Part shown: positions 1-5,245 of the stretch, in pieces
Position numbering within the stretch: the first letter of the stretch is position 1
Layout: every line of letters begins with the position of its first letter
NCBI GenBank assembly: GCA_036514635.1
Contig: DATBWU010000286.1
Location: 1 to 5,245 of the forward strand
From: DASSFZ01 sp036514635
GTDB lineage: Bacteria > Chloroflexota > Anaerolineae > Fen-1058
Length of the DNA: 5,245 bases
Direction: 5' to 3'
The notes under the pieces: model-generated
The model's database searches: none
What the model was told of the DNA's origin: nothing
The model's input: the letters and a program-made list of their open reading frames with translations, nothing else
Made by a program: the position numbers and the translations under genes

Positions 1-39
1 AAGGCGAAAGCGTTTGGTTGGGATTTTTCCTTTACGAAG
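1..39 (+). repeat. Left arm of a 39-base inverted repeat at the window edge
   Basis: Bases 1-39 are the reverse complement of 86-124 at 36 of 39 positions, with the first 22 pairs perfect. Mismatches are at 23, 26 and 35. Read on the plus strand in frame, positions 3-38 encode GESVWLGFFLYE, the same peptide that the minus strand encodes at 124-87. All three mismatches are synonymous third-position changes (GGG/GGA, TTC/TTT, TAT/TAC). The arm may extend further left, out of view. Similarity ends at base 40. Confidence 0.93.
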
Positions 40-3000
40 GGCAGGTCACCATGTACGCGTGCAATCTCAGTGAACCGCATGAGCACTTCATAAAGGAAGA
101 ACCCCAACCAAACGCTTTCGCCTTTGCCGTGTTCGCCGACAATGTTCATGCCGTCGTTCCAATCACCCGAGCCGATGAGCGGCAGGCCGTGCTCGCCAAA
201 GCTGATACCTCTCAGGATAGCTCGCACACAGTGATCATACAAACTGGTCACTTGTTTAGACCGGCTGGGAAGATCGTAATACGAGTCCTCATCCGTGTTT
301 ACCGGGCGACCCTCGATGAAGTGGATAGGTTCATCCAGCACCCCGATGTCACCAGTGTTCAGAACGTAACGGCAAGTAGCCAACGGCAACCAGAGGAAAT
401 CGTCCGAACAGTGTGTACGCACGCCACGACCAGACGGAGGATGCCACCAATGCTGGACATCTCCCTCATGGAACTGACGGGCAGCACAGAGGAGGAGGTG
501 CTCGCGCACGAGGCGAGGCTCGGCGTGGATGAGCGCCATCACGTCCTGCAACTGATCGCGGAAACCGAAGGCACCCCCTGGCTGGTAGTATCCATTCCGG
601 GCCCAAAGACGGCACGCTATAGTTTGGTACAAGAGCCACCCATTGGTCAGGACGTTGACTGACTGGTCGGGTGTTTCCACATTCACTGCGCCAAGAGTGT
701 GATTCCAGTACTGCCAGACCTTTTTGAGCGCATCTCGCGCTGCAGCAGATCCCCTGAAGCGACGCACCAGGTTGCTGGCGTCATCGGCATCTTGTCCTAC
801 ACCGAGCCTGAAGATTATCTCACGCTCTTGTCCGTCGGCAAGTTCGAAGGGAACCTGGATAGCGGCGCAGGGATCCAAAGCAGCCCCTATCTTCCCGGAA
901 AGCCGCACCCGGGTCAGAGCAGCCGGACTCCTAAGCGTGCCGTTACGCCCAAGGAACTCAGTCCGGTCGCCGCTTACAGTCCGGGTCGTATCGTCTACAT
1001 CGAAGAAAGCAACCCTGTCAGCAAACTCCGTGTTGTATGGGTTCCGCGCGAAGAGCGCGCCGCTGTTGGGGTCAACTTCGGTGACTACGTGCATTGCCGA
1101 CTTCGGCAGCAGATCTCCCAGCACCCATTCCACATATCCTGTAGCGGAGAGTCGGCGCGATCGGCCTGACTCGTTTCGCACCCTCACTACTGTGAACTTG
1201 ATCGATTCGTCCAGGGCCACGTAAACCCTTACCTCTGAGCTGATGCCGCCCTCCGTGTGCTCGAAGACGCTGTAGCCGAATCCGTGGCGGCTGACGTAAT
1301 GCATCGCCCCACGGCTGGGCAACGGTGTGGGGGACCAGAAGTGGCCGCTCTCTTCATCACGGAGGTAGAAAGCTTCTCCGCTCGAATCGCTCACCGGATC
1401 GTTGTACCAGGGAGTGAGGCGGAACTCATGTGCATTCTCGCTCCATGTGTAGGCAAGGCCGCTCTCTGAGATGACGGTTCCGAAGTGTGGATTTGCTAGC
1501 ACATTCACCCATGGAGCCGGAGTCACCTGCCCGTGCGTAGTCGTAATTATGTACTCGCGTCCATCAGGCGTGAATCCGCCGAGTCCATTAAAGAACAACA
1601 GATCACGACGAGGCAATGCAACTGCCGTAGTGGGTTCGGCGCGGTGCTTCCGGGTAGGCCTGAGGTACGGTACTATTGCTTCCACAACACCGCGACGGTT
1701 GATCTGGTCCTCCAGTGATCCCCTTCTATCTGTGATGATAGCGCGAGCGACCGATTGCAGAAGGATGCGGTCCTCGTTCGATATCTGGTCCGCAGGCCTT
1801 ACGAAAATGCCGCCTGGTCGATCTGTCACGTTTGCTTCGACGCCTGCAGCAATGAGCCCCATGATCTGTTCTTGCAGAAGTTGCCGGTAACCAGCGTGAT
1901 CTTCGTTCCAGATCACCAGGTCCACCGCCAGCCCTTTTAATCGCCAGTATGCGTGAGCCTGTACGAGTTGGCGCACCAGGTCGATATTGGCCGGATCTTC
2001 AATCTGTAGCAGCACGATCTGCAAATCTCCGGAAATGGCATAGCCCCATAGACCGGATTGCCCGCGGCGGTTCTTGATGAGGACTCCCTGGTCAGCGCGC
2101 AGAGAGGAATTGGCATAGATCACAGAGCCGGCAAGGTGTCCATAGAGTTGCGCATCGGCCTCTGTGGCATTAATCTGCCGCAGGAGTACCTGGCTATGTG
2201 TCCAGGCCAGATCAAAGACGCGATCCGCGAGACGCGGGTCCTGGTATTTCTCGATAAGGTCCAGGCACACGTCGCGGGTTTCGCCGATGCCAGAAACAAT
2301 ATTGATCGTTGCCGATTCTTCTGGATCGAGTGTTATTCGGCACCGGATCGCTACAATCGGATCCAGCACTGACCCCTTGCTGCCCGAGAGCGCCCCTGAG
2401 TGGGAGCCCAAGTGCGAGATAGACCCGTTCATCGCTTGTGGATTGGCAACGGTGTTTCCGCGGCCGATGAACTGCATGCGGTCAGTCTCATAGGAAACTT
2501 CTCCGATGTTCGCCCCATGCACCGCCATTAGATGGAACATCCACTTTGCCTGCTCCTCCAGGGAGCGGGGACGGCGGGTGCAGAGGATCGCCTGCCTATG
2601 GTGGATGATCTCGGTCTGAACAAAAAGATTGCTGAAGGCAGGATGCAGTGCATCCGCAGCAGGCGATGCAAGAACTATTTCCGCGTAACTCGTGACATCG
2701 ATCTCTCTGCGCGTCCGGGCGCGATTGACGATAGTAATTCGGCGCAGTTCAATATCATCTTCGGGCGAAACGGCGATCTCGGTATGGGTGACAAAGTCGT
2801 GGTCCCGGCGGCGAAACTCCGCTTTCGCCTCCGATAAAATCGCTTCGTAATTCTTCGATCGTTTGAGTGCAGGCTGGTATGCGGTTGACCAGAAATCTCC
2901 GCTCGTTACATCGCGGATATAACAGAACGTACCCCAGTTGTCGCGAGTGCGGTCTTCGCGCCAACGGGTGACTGCAATGTCCTTCCAGCGGCTATAACCG

Positions 3001-5245
3001 CTGCCGGCATTCGTGATCATTACGTGGTATCTCCCGTTCGACAATAACTGCACTTCCGGAACGGATGTATCGGGGCTGTTGAAAAAGCGCACTGTAGTCT
3101 CCGCACCATTGGAAACCGCATGCACCTCGGAGATCTCGGTGGTGTGCGCATAGAACGCCGTGGCCTTTGGAACCCGCTCCTGGAGCAACAGCATGGTCGC
3201 CTGGAACAAGGGATCCGACTCGAATCGCTTCTGCATCGGACGGTCCAGGAGTAGATATGCCAAAGAGAGGAAGCTCATGCCCTCGTGATGTGCCATGAAG
3301 GAACGCACCACGGCGTTCGATTGCCCGCGCGGCAGACGCGAAGGAGTGTAGTCGATCGCTTCATAGAAGCCATATTTTCCTTCAAATCCTTCTGCGGCGA
3401 GTCGCTGCAGATTCAGGCACGCCTCCTCGGGCTCTATCATCAGCGCAAGCGCCGAGGCATAGGGTGCAATTACCAAATCCTCGGCGAGCCCACGTTTGAG
3501 CCCCAGGCCGGGTACGCCAAACGCGCGATACTGGTAGTTAAGATGGACGTCGATCATGTTGTAGCCGGATTCCGAAATGCCCCACGGCACTCCGCGCCTC
3601 TTTCCATACTCTATCTGCCTCATCACAACTGCCTTATATGTCTGGTCGAGCAGCGTGTGTTCGTACGTCGGCATCACCATGAGGGGCATGAGGTACTCGA
3701 ACATCGATCCGCTCCACGAAAGGAGAATCGGCTCTCCGCCAGCGGTAGTGAGCAGACGCCCCAGGGCGAACCAGCTCTCCTGCGGTAGCTGTCCCTGTGC
3801 GATCGCCACAAAACTGCACAATCTCGCTTCAGAGGCCAGCAGATCGTAGTAACTCGGATCTCGCCTGCGCTCACTGAGGTTGTACCCGATGGCCAGTAGA
3901 TGACTCGCCTTGTCGAACAGGAAGTCATACTCCATGTGGGAGAGTTTACTTGCTTTCAGTGCAAGGCGTTCGATAGACGCAATCCTTGTCCTGGCGCGGT
4001 AGCTTGCCTCCGTGATGAGCCGTCGAAGCTCATCGAGCCACGCGCTCTCCTCGGGCGTAACGTCCAATCCAAGCCGATGCTCGATTGCCGGCAGCAACTC
4101 TATCTCAAGTCTTGCCAGTTCGCGCAGCGTTGGAATCTCGCCGATACCAGAAAAGTCGTGGAGCCTATCCGTAGTGGCAGGTAGCACTGTCCACGGAGCG
4201 AGAAACGTCAGCTCATTGATGGCATCCTGACATTGCCGGGCGAAGGCGAGTGCCCACCACTTTGCCTGGCTCTCAGGATCAAACTCGACGCCATTGACCA
4301 CCTCCGCGGCAGACGTTGCCAAGCGGATCAGATTCAGCCGTGCCTCTTTGAGTGTTGTTGGCCGGGAATAGGACACAGACTCCAGATCTTTCTGAAGTTG
4401 AGCAAGTTGGGACAGAGTAGATCCTTTCGCAGCGTCTATGAGGATATTTAGTGTGTCGTTAAGCCCATCAAAGAATCGTGCTCCCAGGATCTTTTGATCG
4501 GAAAGTGCGAGCAGCCCTGGCCGCAATGTCAGCAGATGAGCCGCAAGGTTCCCGCTGTCCACAGTCGAAATATACATAGGGTGCAGCGGTTTCAGAGACT
4601 GCGTGTCGTACCAGTTGTAGAAGTGACCCCGGTGCCTTTCCAGTGTTTCCATCGTCTTGAGTGCATTCGCAGTGCGTTCGATAAGCTGTCCGGCCGAAAT
4701 GTAGCCGAAGTCGTATGCTGACAAATTCGCAAGCAGCGCAAGTCCCATGTTGGTCGGCGACGTGTTATGTGCAATCCCGGCAACGGGGTGCTCCTGATAG
4801 TTATCAGGCGGCAGCCAATGGTCTTCCGGGCCCACGAATGTCTCGAAGAACGCCCAGGTTTTGCGGGAAATCTTCCGGAGAAAAATGGTCTGGTCAGCAG
4901 ACAGCCTTGCTCTGCGTCGGGCGAGTGGCCGGCTGATCCAGCACGCAATAGCAGGGGAGACAAACCAAAGGCCCAGTATAGGCACAGCCACACCTAAAGC
5001 GGACGACCTCGAAAACGTCAGATAGATCACCGCAACAGTGGCAATAATTGGAGCAATCCACATCGTCCGGCAGGATGTAACGAGGCCCGTGCGGCTATTA
5101 TGATCCGGGGCGCCCGACGGACTCCATTCGAGAAGTCGCCTGTGAGAGACCAGTATCCGCCACATGGTGCGTATAACCGCATCCAGGCTGAAAAATGCCT
5201 CGTAAGGTATACAGAGTAGCGTAAATGCAGCCTGAGCAAAGTGCC
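1..5245 (-). CDS. ndvB: Cyclic beta-1,2-glucan synthase (NdvB/ChvB/Cgs family), internal fragment open at both ends
   Basis: Inner-membrane enzyme that makes cyclic beta-1,2-glucan from UDP-glucose; in known bacteria the product reaches the periplasm and serves in osmoadaptation and host interaction. The minus frame using codons 3-5 to 5241-5243 is open for 1,747 codons, about 60% of the usual 2,800-2,900 residues, with neither start nor stop in view. In order it shows the end of the GT84 membrane region (residues 1-105), a GH189 glycoamylase-like module (about 125-692, with WSGSMFEY 510-517, WGISESGYN 554-562 and GFYEAIDY 625-632), a first GH94-like unit without a catalytic signature (about 731-1165), and a second GH94 unit (about 1214 onward) with FRDQLQD, HEGDVQHWWHPP and GSGDWNDGMN. 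Family assignment is firm from these motifs in the right order. Whether the product is cyclic, and the exact orthologue name, are inferred. The last 11 or so codons (positions 1-35) probably do not belong to this gene because of the inverted repeat there; native sequence is trusted to about residue 1735. Confidence 0.95.
36..731 (-). other. Domain: GH94 catalytic (alpha/alpha)6 barrel, C-terminal part missing
   Basis: Residues about 1505-1736. The linker helix reads KVWQYWN (W1513), then NGWLLYQTIACRLWARNGYYQ, GFRDQLQD (with D1563), AARQFHEGDVQHWWHPP (E1593, H1598, H1601), GRGVRTHCSDDFLWLP (1605-1620) and GSGDWNDGMN (1691-1700, bases 144-173). The Asp-rich GDWND motif carries the general acid of GH94 phosphorolysis in characterised members; D1694 is the likely candidate, with D1697 close by. 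In these synthases the domain trims nascent beta-1,2-glucan with phosphate and so sets chain length. Family-like sequence continues through GKGESVWLGFFLYEVL and stops near residue 1735, where the inverted repeat begins; the rest of the barrel is absent. Confidence 0.88.
86..124 (-). repeat. Right arm of the 39-base inverted repeat, inside the native GH94 coding sequence
   Basis: This arm is the expected place for GESVWLGFFLYE in the synthase, directly after GSGDWNDGMN IVGEHGK, so it is taken as the native copy. It is separated from the left arm by a 46-base spacer (40-85) that still translates as plausible synthase sequence on the minus strand (VLMRFTEIARVHGDLP). A single strand could fold into a long hairpin, but the synonymous pattern argues for shared gene ancestry rather than selection for a hairpin. 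Confidence 0.9.
744..1604 (-). other. Domain: second GH94 N-terminal beta-sandwich
   Basis: Residues about 1214-1500. It starts at LLFFNGLGGFTPDGREYII, a strong family signature, and continues with THGQVTPAPWVNVLANP, FRLTPWYNDPVSD, FYLRDEESGHFW (ending at W1303) and FLGRNGTLRSPAAL (from 1430). In GH94 phosphorylases this sandwich packs against the helical catalytic barrel and helps shape the substrate site. All elements appear present and in frame. Confidence 0.85.
1749..3053 (-). other. Domain: first GH94-like unit (beta-sandwich plus partial helical domain), lacking the catalytic signature
   Basis: Residues about 731-1165. The beta-sandwich begins at LLSNGRYHVMITNAGSGYSRWK (733 onward) and contains YIRDVTSGDFW ending at W785 and FIGRGN at 925-930, matching the GH94 N-terminal (supersandwich) family. 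It is followed by QSGLWGYAISGDLQIVL (from 1062) and YWRLKGLAVDLVIWNE, blocks normal for these synthases. No GDWND-type motif occurs here, so this copy is probably structural, as in other members. It is a diverged internal duplicate of the next unit: the paired landmarks W785/W1303 and F925/F1430 lie 505-518 residues apart. Confidence 0.8.
3168..4871 (-). other. Domain: GH189 (glycoamylase-like) cyclisation module
   Basis: Residues about 125-692. It opens with the family signature around FFETFVGPEDHWLPPDNYQE (132-151) and HNTSPTNMGLALLANLSAYDFGY (from 159), followed by a long helical stretch and then the glycoamylase core. Core motifs are SYYDLLASEARL, WSGSMFEYLMP (510-520), WGISESGYN (554-562), YQYRAFGVPGLGLKRGL (571-587), APYASALAL, GKYGFYEAIDY and MAHHEGM. 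In characterised synthases this (alpha/alpha)6 module carries out transglycosylation that closes the linear glucan into a ring. Candidate acidic catalytic residues visible here are E516, E558 and E628; I cannot say from sequence alone which ones act. All core motifs are intact, so the domain is probably active. Boundaries are approximate. Confidence 0.85.
4935..5243 (-). other. Domain: C-terminal part of the GT84 membrane region, with two transmembrane segments
   Basis: Residues 1-103 of the fragment. The amphipathic or hydrophobic opening (residues 3-24) runs into SLDAVIRTMWRILVSHRRLLEW at residues 19-40, a block typical of these synthases just after the glycosyltransferase core. Two hydrophobic stretches follow: about residues 60-78 (5010-5066, MW.APIIATVAVIYLTF) and about 83-103 (4935-4997, rich in G, V, A, P, L, W, F). 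They end in a basic run, RPLARRRAR at 105-113, that fits a cytoplasmic stop-transfer flank. The UDP-glucose-binding GT84 catalytic part would lie upstream of this window and is not seen. Topology is inferred from hydrophobicity by eye. Confidence 0.8.

Noticed and set aside
1..124. The inverted repeat as a rho-independent terminator, attachment site or insertion-sequence end
   Set aside because: The arms lie in conserved coding sequence, there is no T-run after a compact GC stem, the spacer is 46 bases of coding-like sequence, and no transposase or target duplication is visible.
18..662. Plus-strand ORF of 214 codons beginning at a TTG
   Set aside because: It lies codon-for-codon opposite the real GH94 coding frame. 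Its opening GFFLYE resembles the synthase only because bases 1-39 are an inverted copy of 86-124; after that it has no family-like sequence.
699..1224. Two overlapping plus-strand ORFs of 156 and 166 codons
   Set aside because: They are antisense to the second GH94 beta-sandwich, which is intact on the minus strand. They show low-complexity Ser/Arg/Pro-rich translations and no recognisable domain.
3285..3788. Plus-strand ORF of 167 codons
   Set aside because: It is antisense to the most conserved part of the cyclisation module (WSGSMFEY to MAHHEGM). It has no domain of its own and is explained by the open complement of the coding strand.
4592..4993. Minus-strand ORF of 133 codons
   Set aside because: It is on the same strand as the gene but in a shifted frame, reading through the membrane segment and the start of the GH189 module. 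The in-frame translation there gives FFETFVGPEDHW and HNTSPTNMGL, which are family signatures.
5027..5239. Minus-strand ORF of 70 codons at the right edge
   Set aside because: Off-frame shadow; the correct frame there carries SLDAVIRTMWR and RRLLEW, matching the synthase membrane region.

Overview
The whole window is the inside of one very large gene on the minus strand. One reading frame (codons on + positions 3-5, 6-8 ... 5241-5243, read right to left) stays open for all 1,747 complete codons. I see no stop codon, no frameshift and no intergenic DNA. Both ends of the gene lie outside the window. A search for complete ORFs therefore misses it and reports only short antisense or off-frame shadows. 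The translation matches the cyclic beta-1,2-glucan synthase family (NdvB of Sinorhizobium, ChvB of Agrobacterium, Cgs of Brucella), whose members are inner-membrane proteins of about 2,800-2,900 residues.

Layout along the gene (5' to 3' runs from 5245 down to 1; residues are numbered from the first complete codon, at 5241-5243). (1) About 5243-4935: the end of the membrane-embedded GT84 glycosyltransferase region, with a conserved SLDA..RT.WR..V..R.LLEW block and two transmembrane segments. (2) About 4871-3168: the middle glycoamylase-like module, the cyclising transglycosylase classified as GH189. (3) About 3053-1749: a first GH94-like unit, a beta-sandwich plus a partial helical domain, which lacks the catalytic signature. 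(4) About 1604-3: a second GH94 unit with a beta-sandwich and an (alpha/alpha)6 catalytic domain carrying FRDQLQD, HEGDVQHWWHPP, GRGVRT.CSDD and GSGDWNDGMN. The N-terminal GT84 catalytic part (beyond 5245) and the last part of the GH94 domain (beyond 1) are missing. In characterised homologues the GT84 part builds a linear beta-1,2-glucan from UDP-glucose on the protein, the GH94 part trims it by phosphorolysis to set its length, and the middle module closes the ring.

The main oddity is at the left edge. Bases 1-39 are an inverted near-copy of 86-124 (36 of 39 match). All three differences are at third codon positions and are synonymous when each arm is read in the synthase frame. The left arm therefore looks like the same gene segment from a related allele or paralogue, joined in reverse. 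A foldback or strain-chimeric contig end is the simplest explanation. A real inverted second copy cannot be excluded.

Organism: a Gram-negative bacterium is implied by the family. Codon use is moderately GC-leaning without extreme third-position bias. The sequence does not look like a typical Rhizobiales copy, and an Acidobacteriota-like soil or metagenomic source is possible, but this is a weak guess. I found no RNA genes, mobile elements, CRISPR arrays, promoters or terminators, and none is expected inside one gene. I see no evidence of a previously undescribed system here.
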